Assembly (NCBI RefSeq): GCF_014197535.1
Contig: NZ_JACIFV010000017.1
Coordinates: forward strand, 80,173-144,172
Direction: 5' to 3'
DNA length: 64,000 nt
Origin: Rhizobium aethiopicum
GTDB taxonomy: Bacteria > Pseudomonadota > Alphaproteobacteria > Rhizobiales > Rhizobiaceae
Below are positions 8,008-16,748 of the stretch, piece after piece. The position numbers were made by a program, and so were the translations under genes. Below the pieces are notes generated by a model. The model did no database searches, had not been told where the DNA came from, and saw nothing but the letters and a program-made list of their open reading frames with translations. Within the stretch, counting starts at the first letter, position 1. Each line of letters begins with the position of its first letter.

Positions 8008-10347
8008 ATGGCGCTCGTCATCACCTCCATTCTCTTCATCATCATCGGGGTTGCGCTCGGCGGTGGCGGGCTCTGGCTCGTGACGCTCGGCGGCAGCATC
8101 TTCTATCTGTTTGCCGGCCTGATGTTCCTCATCACCGCAGTACTGCTTCTGATGCGCAAGGCGGTGGCGCTCTGGGTCTATGCGGTGCTCGTCGTCGCCG
8201 CACTCGCCTGGGCGATCTGGGAGGTGGGCTTCGACTGGTGGCAGCTGGGCCCGCGCGGCGGCGTCATCATCCTGCTCGGCCTCTGGCTGCTGACGCCCTG
8301 GATCCGCCGGCCGCTCGGCTTTCGCAGCCCGACCGGCATTGTCTACGGCGCCAATCCCTGGCCGCTCGCCGTGCCCGTCATTCTCGCCATCATCGTTGCC
8401 GTCTATTCGATGACGACGGATCCGCACGATCTGGCCGGCGATCTGCCGAAGGATGCGGTCGCCGCCAATCCCGCCTTCGGTGGCAGCGTGCCGGACGGCG
8501 AATGGCACCAGTATGGCCGCACGCCCTTCGGCCAGCGCTACTCGCCGCTCGACCAGATCAATGCCGAGAATGTCTCCAGCCTGAAGGAAGCGTGGCGATA
8601 TCAGACCGGCGACGTCAAGCGGCCGGAGGATATCAGCGAAACGACCTATCAGGTGACACCGCTCAAGGTGAAGGACACGCTTTATCTCTGCACGCCGCAT
8701 AACTGGGCGATCGCACTCGACGCCAAGACCGGCAAGGAGAAATGGAAATACGACGCCAATTCGGGCATGAATCCCAACCGGCAGCACCAGACCTGCCGCG
8801 GCGTCACCTATTATGCCGATCCTGATGTCGCCGCCGGCCAGCCCTGCGCCGAACGCGTCTACCTGCCGACCTCGGATGCCCGGCTGATCGCCCTCGATGC
8901 GGCCGACGGGAAGGTCTGCACCAGCTTTGCCGATCAGGGCGTGCTGCATCTGGAAACCGGCATGCGCTTCAATCCGGCCGGCTATTATTATTCTACCTCG
9001 CCGCCGGTCGCGGTGGCGGGCAAGATCATTGTCGGCGGGGCGGTGAACGACAATTATTCCACCGAGGAGCAATCCGGCGTCATCCGGGCCTTCGACATCA
9101 AGACCGGCGCGCTGATCTGGAACTGGGACTCCGGCAATCCGGACGTGACGACGCCGATCGCCGACGGCCAGACCTATACGACCAATTCACCAAACAGCTG
9201 GTCGGTCTTCAGCGTCGACGAGGCGCTCGGCATGGTCTACATCCCGCTCGGCAACCAGGTGCCCGATCAGCTCGGCATCGGCCGTAGCGACAATGTCGAG
9301 AAATTCTCTTCTTCGATCGTCGCGCTCGACATCGGCAGCGGCCAGTTGCGCTGGGTGCGCCAGACGGTACATCACGACCTCTGGGACATGGACGTGCCGG
9401 CGCAGCCGGCGCTCATCGACCTGACCAAGCCTGACGGCAGCGTGGTTCCCGCCCTCGTCGGCCCCACCAAGCAGGGCGATCTCTATGTGCTCGACCGGCG
9501 CAGCGGCGAGCCGATCATCCCGGTCAAGGAGATTCCGGCGCCCGGCGGCGCGGTCACCGGCGATCGTACGTCGCCGACGCAGCCGATCTCCGATCTCACC
9601 TTCTCGCCCGAGCCGCTCAAGGAAAAAGACATGTGGGGCGTGTCGCTGTTCGACCAGCTCCTCTGCCGCATCGACTTTCACCGCTACCGCTACGAGGGTC
9701 GGTACACGCCGCCGTCGCTGAAAGGGACGATCGTCTATCCCGGCAATTTCGGCACTTTCAACTGGGGCTCGGTCGCGGTCGATCCGGAGCGGCAGATCAT
9801 GTTCGGCATGCCGACCTATCTCGCCTTCACCTCCCGCCTGGTGCCGGCCGCCGACATTCCGCCGCGAGGCCAGGACGAGAAAGGCAGCGAACAGGGGCTC
9901 AACCGCAATGACGGTGCCCCTTACGGCGTCTTCATGGGCCCCTTCCTCGGGCCGATGCAGATCCCCTGCCAGGCGCCGCCATGGGGCTATGTCGCCGGCG
10001 TCGACCTGCGCACCGGCAAGATCGCCTATATGCACAAGAACGGCACCGTCCACGACATGACGCCGCTGCCGCTGCCCTTCAAGGTCGGCGTGCCCGGCAT
10101 CGGCGGCCCGATGCTGACCAAGGGCGGCGTCGCCTTCCTCGGTGCTGCGGTCGACAATTATCTGCGCGCCTATGATGTAACCAACGGGCGGGAACTCTGG
10201 CGGGCGCGGCTTCCGGCCGGCGGCCAGGCAACGCCGATGACTTATACGACCGACGACAACAAACAATATGTCGTCATGGTCGCCGGCGGCCACGGCTCGG
10301 TCGGCACCAAGCCCGGCGACTATGTGATTGCGTATACGTTGCCTTGA
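8008..10347 (+). CDS. gcd: membrane-bound PQQ-dependent dehydrogenase (glucose/quinate/shikimate family)
   Basis: 779 residues. About five transmembrane helices occupy residues 1-140, followed by a periplasmic eight-bladed propeller with family patterns such as DGEWHQYGRTPFGQRYSPLDQIN and HHDLWDMDVPAQPALIDL. The membrane part passes electrons to ubiquinone. The best-known member oxidises glucose to gluconate in the periplasm and can solubilise phosphate by acid release; quinate dehydrogenase is the alternative. No PQQ biosynthesis genes are in the window. The start has a GGGAGACAGCC leader seven bases before the ATG. Convergent with the beta-lactamase gene across a palindromic repeat. Confidence 0.88.
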   Translation: MALVITSILFIIIGVALGGGGLWLVTLGGSIFYLFAGLMFLITAVLLLMRKAVALWVYAVLVVAALAWAIWEVGFDWWQLGPRGGVIILLGLWLLTPWIRRPLGFRSPTGIVYGANPWPLAVPVILAIIVAVYSMTTDPHDLAGDLPKDAVAANPAFGGSVPDGEWHQYGRTPFGQRYSPLDQINAENVSSLKEAWRYQTGDVKRPEDISETTYQVTPLKVKDTLYLCTPHNWAIALDAKTGKEKWKYDANSGMNPNRQHQTCRGVTYYADPDVAAGQPCAERVYLPTSDARLIALDAADGKVCTSFADQGVLHLETGMRFNPAGYYYSTSPPVAVAGKIIVGGAVNDNYSTEEQSGVIRAFDIKTGALIWNWDSGNPDVTTPIADGQTYTTNSPNSWSVFSVDEALGMVYIPLGNQVPDQLGIGRSDNVEKFSSSIVALDIGSGQLRWVRQTVHHDLWDMDVPAQPALIDLTKPDGSVVPALVGPTKQGDLYVLDRRSGEPIIPVKEIPAPGGAVTGDRTSPTQPISDLTFSPEPLKEKDMWGVSLFDQLLCRIDFHRYRYEGRYTPPSLKGTIVYPGNFGTFNWGSVAVDPERQIMFGMPTYLAFTSRLVPAADIPPRGQDEKGSEQGLNRNDGAPYGVFMGPFLGPMQIPCQAPPWGYVAGVDLRTGKIAYMHKNGTVHDMTPLPLPFKVGVPGIGGPMLTKGGVAFLGAAVDNYLRAYDVTNGRELWRARLPAGGQATPMTYTTDDNKQYVVMVAGGHGSVGTKPGDYVIAYTLP

Positions 10348-10371
10348 TGGGGAAGCTGCCGCTCCTGAGAG

Positions 10372-10524
10372 AAAAACCCCTCCCCGACCCCTCCCCACAA
10401 GGGGGAGGGACTAACCTGCGGCTGCGTCTTGCCCCAGCAACGCTTGAGCATGCCGGACCGTTAGAGGCGGAGGGCGACAAGCGCCGCACGGCTGCCCCTC
10501 CCCGGAGGGGTTGGGGAGGGTTTT
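10372..10524. repeat. palindromic intergenic repeat between convergent genes
   Basis: The element opens with an AAAACCCCTCCCCGACCCC-type arm and closes with its near-exact complement (GGAGGGGTTGGGGAGGGTTTT), about 150 bases apart. It lies between the converging gcd and beta-lactamase genes and could end transcription from both sides. Repeats with this CCCCTCCCC/GGGGAGGGG look are common between rhizobial genes. It encodes nothing convincing. Confidence 0.7.
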
Positions 10525-10557
10525 CCGCGCGAGCTGGACAGCTGTCGCTTTCCTGCG

Positions 10558-11463
10558 TCACACCATCTCGGTGATCATCTTGCCGACTTCCGCAAAGATC
10601 GGGTTGAGCTCCTTCGCCGGCGCGGTCGCCTCGGCGATATAGACGGCCGCGACGATCGGGCCGCGGTCGGGCGGCCAGATAACGGCGATGTCGCCCAGGG
10701 AGCCGTTTTGGCCGGTGCCGGTCTTGTCGCCGACCTTCCAATCGGCAGGCAGGCCGGCCCGCAGCCGCTCCTTGCCCGTGGTGCTCGCCACCAGCCAGGC
10801 GATCAGCCTCTCCGAGGAGGGTCCGGCAAGCACCGAGCCGAGCGTCAGGTTGCCGAGCGTGTCGAGCATCGCATCCGGTGCCGTCGTGTCGCGCGGATCG
10901 TCTTTCCGGCCCTCGTTCAGTGTCGGTTCGGTGCGGTCGAGACGGGTCGTGCCGTCGCCGATCGAGCGCAACCAGTCGGTCAGCGCCGGCGGGCCGCCGA
11001 AACTTTCGAGCAGCAGATTGCCGGCCGTGTTGTCGCTGACCGTCACCGCCGCCTCGCAGAGTTCGGCGATCGTCATGCCGTCGGCACCGGCGTGTTTTTC
11101 GCTGAGCGGGGAATAGTCGACGAGCTTGTCCCTGCCGTAGGTCACCCGCCGCTCGAGGCTCTCCTGCCCCTTGTCGACGCGGGCAAGGACGAAGCCTGCC
11201 GCCAGCGCCTTGAAGGTGCTGCACATCGGAAAGGCCTCGCTGCCGCGATAGCCGAAGGAAATGCTCGTCTGGGTGTCGAGCACCGAGACGCCGAGACGGC
11301 CGCCGGTGCGCTTTTCCACCGCGGCCAGACGATGCTCGATATTGTCGTCGCCCTCCCCGGCAGTTTCCTGCGCATTGGCGGCAAGCGCCGGCGTGGACAG
11401 GCTCAAAGCAGGCAGGCAGAGTGCCGAGCCGATCAGCGTGCGGCGAGTAAGGCTGAGATCCAT
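10558..11463 (-). CDS. class A beta-lactamase
   Basis: 301 residues. The N terminus has a twin-arginine-like leader (SLTRRTLIGSALCLPALSLSTPALA), so export may be by Tat. All class A landmarks are visible: the active-site STFK after FPMC, the SDN loop (VSDNTAGN), the Glu of the omega loop in DRTEPTLNEG, and the KTG triad (VGDKTGTGQNG). It hydrolyses penicillins or cephalosporins in the periplasm. No ampR-like regulator lies next to it. Likely an intrinsic chromosomal enzyme. Confidence 0.93.
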   Translation of the reverse strand: MDLSLTRRTLIGSALCLPALSLSTPALAANAQETAGEGDDNIEHRLAAVEKRTGGRLGVSVLDTQTSISFGYRGSEAFPMCSTFKALAAGFVLARVDKGQESLERRVTYGRDKLVDYSPLSEKHAGADGMTIAELCEAAVTVSDNTAGNLLLESFGGPPALTDWLRSIGDGTTRLDRTEPTLNEGRKDDPRDTTAPDAMLDTLGNLTLGSVLAGPSSERLIAWLVASTTGKERLRAGLPADWKVGDKTGTGQNGSLGDIAVIWPPDRGPIVAAVYIAEATAPAKELNPIFAEVGKMITEMV

Positions 11464-11613
11464 GAATTCCTCCGACGATTCGGAGAATAGAGCTAAGGCC
11501 CGATTGCGGCGGCATCTCGTCCCCGCTGCAACTTGTTGTCAGCTGCTGCAACCCTGTTGTCAGCCGCTGCAACCTTGTTGGGCGGCGCCGATTTCGTGCT
11601 CCGCCGCAGCCGA

Positions 11614-12651
11614 TCAGGCGGCGCGCGTGACCTCGACCGTCACATGCGCCAATTCCTGGAGCGCCGAAAGCCTGCCCTTGTAGAAGGCCGGCTCGCGCGG
11701 TTGCGAGCTGATGACGGCGACGATTGCCGCATGATGGCCAGGGCCGACCTGCCAGATATGGAGGTCGGTGATCCGATCCTCCTCGGTCTCGATCGCCTGG
11801 CGGATTTCGCCCGGCAGAGTCTCGCCTTCGGGCATGACGTCGAGAAGAACGCCGCCGGAGGATTTCAGCAGGCTCCAGGACCAGTTGGCGATCACCAGGC
11901 CGCCGACGATGCCCATGATGGGATCGAGCCAGAGCCAGCCATAGAGGCTGCCGAGGGTGAGCGCCGCGATGGCGAGCACGGAAGTGAGCGCATCGGCCAT
12001 CACATGCAGATAGGCGGCGCGGATATTGTTGTCGCCGGCCTCGCCGTGGTGGGCATGGTCGCCGTGGCTGCTGTGGCCGTTATCGTGCGCATGCTGGCCA
12101 TGGGCGTCATGACCATGATGGGTAAGGGCGTGGTGCGCGTCATGGCCATGATGATGCGCGTGATGGCCGTGCGCGGCATGACCGCCGCCGGCCAGCAGCC
12201 AGGCGCTGGCGAGATTGACGGCAAGGCCGATGACGGCGACGGCGATCGCCTGGGCAAAACCGATCGGCACCGGATTGGACAGGCGCAGCAGACTCTCCCA
12301 GGCCATCAGCAGGGCGACCAGGGCAAGGACAATGGCGCTGGCGAAGCCGGCGAGGTCGCCGAGCTTGCCGGTGCCAAAGGTGAAGCGCGGATTGCGCGCC
12401 TGCCGGCGGGCAAAGAGATAAGCGAGCGCGGAAATCAAAAGCGCGCTGGCATGGGTCGACATATGCCAGCCGTCAGCGACGAGGGCCATGGAGCCGTAGA
12501 CGGTGCCGGCGGCGATTTCCGCCACCATCATCACCGTGGTCAGCGCAATCACCAGCCAGATGCGCCGCTCGTTGCGCAGATGATCGGCGCCGAGGAACAC
12601 ATGATCGTGTTCGAGGGCTTTCACTTCGACTTTCCCGATCCCGGCATTCAT
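11614..12651 (-). CDS. dmeF: DmeF-type CDF cation efflux transporter (Co/Ni)
   Basis: 345 residues, cation diffusion facilitator family. Six transmembrane helices flank a very His-rich cytoplasmic loop (about residues 155-210, dozens of His in GHxxH and HHxHHH patterns) that binds or senses metal. The HMSTHA and ADALTSVLAI segments belong to the metal-binding helices II and V. It exports Co(II)/Ni(II) with proton exchange. It starts 19 bases after the stop of the upstream RcnR-type repressor gene, and the two form the known rhizobial dmeRF arrangement. The His-rich loop also explains the odd overlapping frames here. Confidence 0.92.
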   Translation of the reverse strand: MNAGIGKVEVKALEHDHVFLGADHLRNERRIWLVIALTTVMMVAEIAAGTVYGSMALVADGWHMSTHASALLISALAYLFARRQARNPRFTFGTGKLGDLAGFASAIVLALVALLMAWESLLRLSNPVPIGFAQAIAVAVIGLAVNLASAWLLAGGGHAAHGHHAHHHGHDAHHALTHHGHDAHGQHAHDNGHSSHGDHAHHGEAGDNNIRAAYLHVMADALTSVLAIAALTLGSLYGWLWLDPIMGIVGGLVIANWSWSLLKSSGGVLLDVMPEGETLPGEIRQAIETEEDRITDLHIWQVGPGHHAAIVAVISSQPREPAFYKGRLSALQELAHVTVEVTRAA

Positions 12652-12670
12652 TCCCAGGGTCCTTCTCTCA

Positions 12671-12943
12671 TCAGCGGATATAGGTCCTCAGCACTTCAGA
12701 TATTTCTTCGACCGCCTCGGCCCGGGCCCTGTCGTCCTCGGCATTGAGCACGTGCTCGCGCAGGTGATCATCCAAAACCTCGCCGGTCAGCCCGGTCAGC
12801 GCGCCGCGGATAGAGGCGAGCAGTTGCAAGATGTCGCCGCAGGGGCGTTCAGCCTCGAGCGCCCGCTCGACCGCCTCCAGCTGCCCCTTCAGGCGGCTGA
12901 CGCGGGCAACGAGCTTCTTCTTCTGCAGGGTGGTATGGGACAT
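12671..12943 (-). CDS. dmeR: DmeR, RcnR/FrmR-family Ni/Co-responsive repressor
   Basis: 90 residues from the ATG at 12943 (MSHTTLQKKK); an in-frame upstream ATG at 13000 would put the operator inside the gene. The all-helical family binds DNA as a tetramer and lets go when metal binds. Ligand positions match RcnR exactly: His3, Cys35, His60 and His64. FrmR-type aldehyde sensors differ at His64, so a nickel/cobalt sensor is favoured. It is the first gene of the pair with dmeF and probably represses both from the palindrome just upstream. Confidence 0.9.
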   Translation of the reverse strand: MSHTTLQKKKLVARVSRLKGQLEAVERALEAERPCGDILQLLASIRGALTGLTGEVLDDHLREHVLNAEDDRARAEAVEEISEVLRTYIR

Positions 12944-12960
12944 CGCAGACCTTTGTTTAG

Positions 12961-12978
12961 TATAGGGTGGTATCCTAT
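12961..12978 (-). promoter_or_regulatory. probable DmeR operator
   Basis: TATAGGGTGGTATCCTAT lies 18 bases upstream of the dmeR start. It contains the inverted repeat ATAGG-N7-CCTAT around a G-rich centre, the layout expected for RcnR-type repressors, which favour G tracts flanked by A/T half-sites. Position and symmetry fit autoregulation of dmeRF. Confidence 0.7.
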
Positions 12979-13151
12979 TGACGTTCTCAGCCGGATTCAA
13001 GGGTCTGACATGTTTCAGCGTCAGGCGCTCACGCCATTGACAAATGCCGCGTTTACGGCGATGGATGCTGCATGATCGAAAACGTGCACCAGAGCCGCTC
13101 GTATTTTTGGCTGTACCTGTAAAGGGCGGCCGGACAGATCATATTGTCAAC

Positions 13152-13214
13152 AAGCCGCCGTCAGGCGGCTTTGTTGTATCGGCAGCGTCCTGACGGCAGA
13201 TTATCAAAGGACGC
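13152..13214 (+). promoter_or_regulatory. structured leader of the GNAT gene (two hairpins)
   Basis: The first hairpin is AAGCCGCC-GTCA-GGCGGCTT (13152-13171, perfect 8-bp stem) followed by TTGTTG, like a weak intrinsic terminator. The second pairs GCGTCC (13185-13190) with GGACGC (13209-13214), and its right arm overlaps the AAAGGA that would be the ribosome-binding site for the ATG at 13222. Together they look like a cis-acting leader. No known riboswitch class was recognised. Confidence 0.45.
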
Positions 13215-13221
13215 GAAGACC

Positions 13222-13716
13222 ATGACCGAAATCGAAGACAGCGAAATTTCACTGATGCGCCCATCGGTGGTGACGATCCGCGCCGCCAAACCGCGCGATC
13301 TGCCCGAGCTCAACGACATGATCGCCCTGCTTGCCGCCCATCACGGCGATGCGGCCGCCACAACGCCGGAACAATTGGAGCGCGACCTGTTCGGCCCGCT
13401 GCCGTGGATTACCGCGCTTGTGGCCGAGACCGGCGAAGGGCTGATCGGCTATGCCATTCTCGTGCCGCTCTACAGGGCGCAGGAAGGAAAACGCGGCATG
13501 GACCTGCATCATCTCTTCGTGCGCGACGGCCATCGCGGCCACGGCACCGGCCAACTGCTCGTCGACCGGGCTCGCGAGACGGCGCGCAATGCCGGCTGCG
13601 GCTACCTTTCCGTCAGCGCCGCGACCGGCAATGTGCTCGCCCACCGCTTCTACGAACAGATGGATTTCACGCCGAGGCCGGTGACCGGCATGCGTTACAT
13701 GCAGTCGATCGCTTAA
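13222..13716 (+). CDS. GNAT family N-acetyltransferase
   Basis: 164 residues from the ATG at 13222, which has AAAGGA upstream. The acetyl-CoA site is visible as VRDGHRGHGTGQLLVDRA, the R/Q-x-x-G-x-G/A motif A, after the beta strand MDLHHLFV. The C-terminal GNVLAHRFYEQMDF is the usual motif B. The overall length and the HHLFVxxxxRGxGxG pattern resemble spermidine/spermine-type acetyltransferases, but the substrate cannot be fixed. A further in-frame ATG at 13255 is possible. Confidence 0.82.
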   Translation: MTEIEDSEISLMRPSVVTIRAAKPRDLPELNDMIALLAAHHGDAAATTPEQLERDLFGPLPWITALVAETGEGLIGYAILVPLYRAQEGKRGMDLHHLFVRDGHRGHGTGQLLVDRARETARNAGCGYLSVSAATGNVLAHRFYEQMDFTPRPVTGMRYMQSIA

Positions 13717-13758
13717 CCGCGCCGCAGATCTAAGTCTTTGTTGTTTTGAGGAGATTTC

Positions 13759-14388
13759 ATGCCTGACTTCAAACTCCATTGCTTCGCTCTCTCGGGGAAC
13801 GCCTACAAGGCCGCCCTCTTCTTTGCCCTTGCCGGCATCGAGTGGGAGAGCATTTTCGTCGATTATCTCGGCGGCGAAACGCGAACCGAACAATGGCGCG
13901 AAACCATCAACGAACAGGGCGAGGCGCCCGTGCTCGAACATGGGGAAACGAAGATCAGCCAATCGGGAGTCATCCTCGACTATTTGTCAGAGGTGACAGG
14001 GCGGTTTGGGGCGCAGACAGCCGAAGAACGGCGCGAGATCATGCGCTGGATCCTTTTCGACAACCATAAATTCACGAGCTATTACGCGACGTTGCGGTTC
14101 ATTTACGGCCTCCAGAAGAGCGGCGAGACACCGGTCGTCGAGTTTTTGAGGCTGCGGGCCAAGGCTGCCTATGCAATCGTCGACGGCCACCTGGCCGACC
14201 GGGCCTTTATGGTCGGCGACCGGCTGACAATCGCAGACCTGTCCTTGGCAGGCTACGTCTTCATGCCGGAGGAAACCGGGATCGATCACAGCGCCTATCC
14301 GGCGATCGCAGCCTGGAAAGACCGGATCAGCAACATGCCCGGCTGGCGCCATCCCTATGATCTGATGCCGGGCCCCACCTCCCTGTAA
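13759..14388 (+). CDS. glutathione S-transferase family protein
   Basis: 209 residues. N-terminal thioredoxin-like domain (residues 1-80: FKLHCFALSGNAYKAALFFALAGIEWE) with the glutathione-binding GEAPVLEHGETKISQSGVILDYL segment, then an alpha-helical C-terminal domain with DRAFMVGDRLTIADLSLAGYV, the N-capping box region of GSTs. Probably conjugates or reduces electrophiles in the cytoplasm. The start has GAGGAG seven bases upstream. It lies 42 bases after the GNAT stop, so the two may be co-transcribed. Confidence 0.87.
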   Translation: MPDFKLHCFALSGNAYKAALFFALAGIEWESIFVDYLGGETRTEQWRETINEQGEAPVLEHGETKISQSGVILDYLSEVTGRFGAQTAEERREIMRWILFDNHKFTSYYATLRFIYGLQKSGETPVVEFLRLRAKAAYAIVDGHLADRAFMVGDRLTIADLSLAGYVFMPEETGIDHSAYPAIAAWKDRISNMPGWRHPYDLMPGPTSL

Positions 14389-14412
14389 AGAGGCGTCGGT
14401 TTTGCAAAGGTG

Positions 14413-15327
14413 CTAACGCCCCGGCACGACCTTCAGATAGGCAGCGATCGCCTCCCGGTCGGCAGCCGGCAGGCGGGCGATGTTCCGCTGCACATCGACC
14501 ATCGAACCGCCGACGGAATCGAAATCGGGCGTGAAGCCGGTTTCGAGGTAGTTGGCGATATCCGCCTCGCTCCAGCCGCCGATGCTGTTGGAGGCCGGGG
14601 TGATATCGGGGATGCGGCCCTTGCCTTCCGGATTGGGCGCGCCGGCAAGCCACTGATCTGCCTGGAAGCCGCCGAGCCCATTGCGCGGCGTGTGGCACTC
14701 GCCACAATGGCCGGGGCCTTCGACCAGATATTGCCCGCGCTTGATCTTGTCGTCGTTCTTGGCGAGCGCGGCGCGCGGCTGATCGTTGAAATAGAGGAAT
14801 TTCCAGCCGCCGAGCGCAAGGCGGATGTTGTAAGGAAAGGGCAATTCATGCGGGGGCGTGACGTTGGCGCTCTTCGGCAGGGTCTTCAGGTAGGCGAAGA
14901 GATCGTTGACGTCCTTGTCGCTCATGCGGGAATAGGAGCCATAGGGAAAAGACGGGTAAAGATGCTCCCCGCCCGGGCCGACGCCGCGCTTCATCGCATT
15001 GCCGAACTGGGCAAGCGTCCAGGCGCCGATGCCGGCCTTTTCATCCGGCGAGATGTTCGGCACATGGAAGGTTCCGAAAGGGCTCTTCAGCGCCAGACCG
15101 CCCGACAGCGTCAACCTGGCATCGCCTTCGGAACCGGGTGCCGAATGACAGCTGACGCAGCCGCCCGCCCAGAAGACCATCTCACCGTTTGCCGGATCCG
15201 GCGCGCCGAGACCGGCCCAATGGCTCTCCGGCAGCGGATCGGGCGCGGTAAGGAGATAGAATGCGCCGCCGCCGAGAACGGCGACGCCGATCAGACAGAG
15301 CAGTAACCGGATGAATCTGCGGACCAT
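14413..15327 (-). CDS. diheme cytochrome c, membrane-anchored
   Basis: 304 residues. One N-terminal transmembrane helix (LLLCLIGVAVLGGGAFYLL) leads into two cytochrome c domains with heme motifs CVSCH (about residue 57) and CGECH (about residue 210). Axial Met candidates follow each domain. The layout matches the cytochrome subunits that accept electrons from periplasmic dehydrogenases such as alcohol, aldehyde or gluconate dehydrogenases. No partner dehydrogenase is adjacent; the neighbour downstream of its start is a cytochrome c' gene on the same strand, 86 bases away. Confidence 0.88.
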   Translation of the reverse strand: MVRRFIRLLLCLIGVAVLGGGAFYLLTAPDPLPESHWAGLGAPDPANGEMVFWAGGCVSCHSAPGSEGDARLTLSGGLALKSPFGTFHVPNISPDEKAGIGAWTLAQFGNAMKRGVGPGGEHLYPSFPYGSYSRMSDKDVNDLFAYLKTLPKSANVTPPHELPFPYNIRLALGGWKFLYFNDQPRAALAKNDDKIKRGQYLVEGPGHCGECHTPRNGLGGFQADQWLAGAPNPEGKGRIPDITPASNSIGGWSEADIANYLETGFTPDFDSVGGSMVDVQRNIARLPAADREAIAAYLKVVPGR

Positions 15328-15413
15328 GCGCCGCCTCCCCTGTTGCCGACGTGACCCGCCGTCGATCGCAAATCAGGCGATCCGCGCCGGCGGAAATTGC
15401 TCAGGCCGGCTTA

Positions 15414-15854
15414 TCATTCCTTGATACGATAGGCCTTGTGACAGCCGCCGCAATTGGCGCCGAGCGTATTGAGCGCGGCACCGACGGCGGCGGCATCGGC
15501 CGGGAGCTGAGCGAGGGCGGTTTCCGCGTCGGTCGAGAGCTTTGCGGCCCGCGCCTTGAAGTCATCCATGTTTTCCCAGACCTTGGGGCTGACCTCGGGA
15601 TCGTTCATATCGCTGCCCGGCTTGAACTGATCGGGGAAGACCTTGGCCGTTGCGGCGATCGTCGTCAGCGCCGACTTTACCGTCTCGGCATCATAGGGCT
15701 TCTCGCCCTTGGCGATGGCGGCCATGGCGCCCGCCGAACCGCCGATCTTCTTCATCAGCGCAATGCGCGAATCATGGGTACCATCGGCGGCGGTCACCGA
15801 ACCGAAGGCCATGGCGGCGATCGCTGCGGCGGCAGCTACTGCTTTCCAATTCAT
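15414..15854 (-). CDS. cytochrome c' family protein
   Basis: 146 residues from the ATG at 15854 (MNWKAVAAAAAIAAMAFGSVTAA), preceded by GAGAGGAAAT. A signal peptide is followed by a four-helix bundle: SRIALMKKIGGS, then FKARAAKLSTDAETALA, and a C-terminal heme site CGGCHKAYR, the class II cytochrome c hallmark. These proteins bind NO and may protect against nitrosative stress or carry electrons. Upstream of, and on the same strand as, the diheme cytochrome c. Confidence 0.9.
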   Translation of the reverse strand: MNWKAVAAAAAIAAMAFGSVTAADGTHDSRIALMKKIGGSAGAMAAIAKGEKPYDAETVKSALTTIAATAKVFPDQFKPGSDMNDPEVSPKVWENMDDFKARAAKLSTDAETALAQLPADAAAVGAALNTLGANCGGCHKAYRIKE

Positions 15855-15983
15855 ATTTCCTCTCCGTTTTCTTGAGGCCAAGGCGGCCGCTGGCCAATCT
15901 GCACCGGGAGCATGACAAAATCCATGCGTCCAGGCAGTCACGTTTTGCCGGAGGGTCATAAAAACAATGTGATAACCGGCGCC

Positions 15984-16619
15984 TCAGGCGGTTTTCCAAC
16001 CTTGCCAGAGGCTGAAGGCAGAGACCGCAACCAGAAGCAGTCCGGCGCAGCGGCCGACAAAGGCCGTCGCGTCGGGATTTGCCACCAGCAGATCGCGGCT
16101 GCGGCCTGCCGTCATCGCCAGCGTTCCATAAACGGCGAACTGCGTGACGACAGTCATGGCGCCCATGATCAGACCCTGCATCCAGACAGGTCCATATTCA
16201 GGCCGCAGAAACTGCGGGTAGACGGCGAACATGAAAATATAGGCCTTGGGATTGACGAGACAGGTGACGGCGCCTTGGCGGAAGGCGCGCCAGCCGGATC
16301 GCGCCGTCGCCGGTCCGACCGCCTCGACGGTGATCGAACTGCGCATCAGCGAAACGCCGATCCAGATCATATAACCGACGCCGGCAAAGAGCAGCAGGTT
16401 GAAGAGCTGCGGCAGCATGGTGACGAGGACGCCGACGCCGGCCGCGCCATAGGCCGAATGCACGGCGCCGCCCGCCATGATGCCGCCTGTTGCCGCCAAC
16501 CCGCGCCTGATACCGCCAGTGAGCGAATTGGCAAGCACGAAGAGCATGTCCATGCCCGGTACGATGATGATGCCGAAGAGAAGGGTGAAGAAGAGCCAGA
16601 GGTTTTCATGGTAATTCAT
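15984..16619 (-). CDS. LysE/RhtB family amino-acid exporter
   Basis: 211 residues from the ATG at 16619, which has AAGG 11 bases upstream; a GTG at 16631 is possible but has no room for a binding site. Six hydrophobic helices; the N-terminal IIIVPGMDMLFVLANSLTGG and GLAATGGIMAGGAVHSAYGA segments match the LysE superfamily (usually PGP; here PGM). It probably exports an amino acid or analogue. It is divergent from the WYL regulator at 16.7 kb, which may control it. Confidence 0.85.
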   Translation of the reverse strand: MNYHENLWLFFTLLFGIIIVPGMDMLFVLANSLTGGIRRGLAATGGIMAGGAVHSAYGAAGVGVLVTMLPQLFNLLLFAGVGYMIWIGVSLMRSSITVEAVGPATARSGWRAFRQGAVTCLVNPKAYIFMFAVYPQFLRPEYGPVWMQGLIMGAMTVVTQFAVYGTLAMTAGRSRDLLVANPDATAFVGRCAGLLLVAVSAFSLWQGWKTA

Positions 16620-16748
16620 GTCAGTTGCCACCTTCAGTTCCGCGGGCCATCTTCAAAAGACCCCGATTGATTTCAATCCGATAGGCGGCTCTATACGCAA
16701 ACCCAACTGACAGTGTATTGTCAGGAGCGTGAGGATGGAGATGCAAAA

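Noticed and set aside
10372..10524. Possible CRISPR-like repeats in the GC-rich intergenic regions
   Set aside because: Only inverted arms, with no evenly spaced direct repeats and spacers.
11989..12260. Long open frames across the dmeF His-rich region on the other strand and frame
   Set aside because: They are shadows of His (CAT/CAC) repeats of the transporter loop; no binding site and a strange composition.
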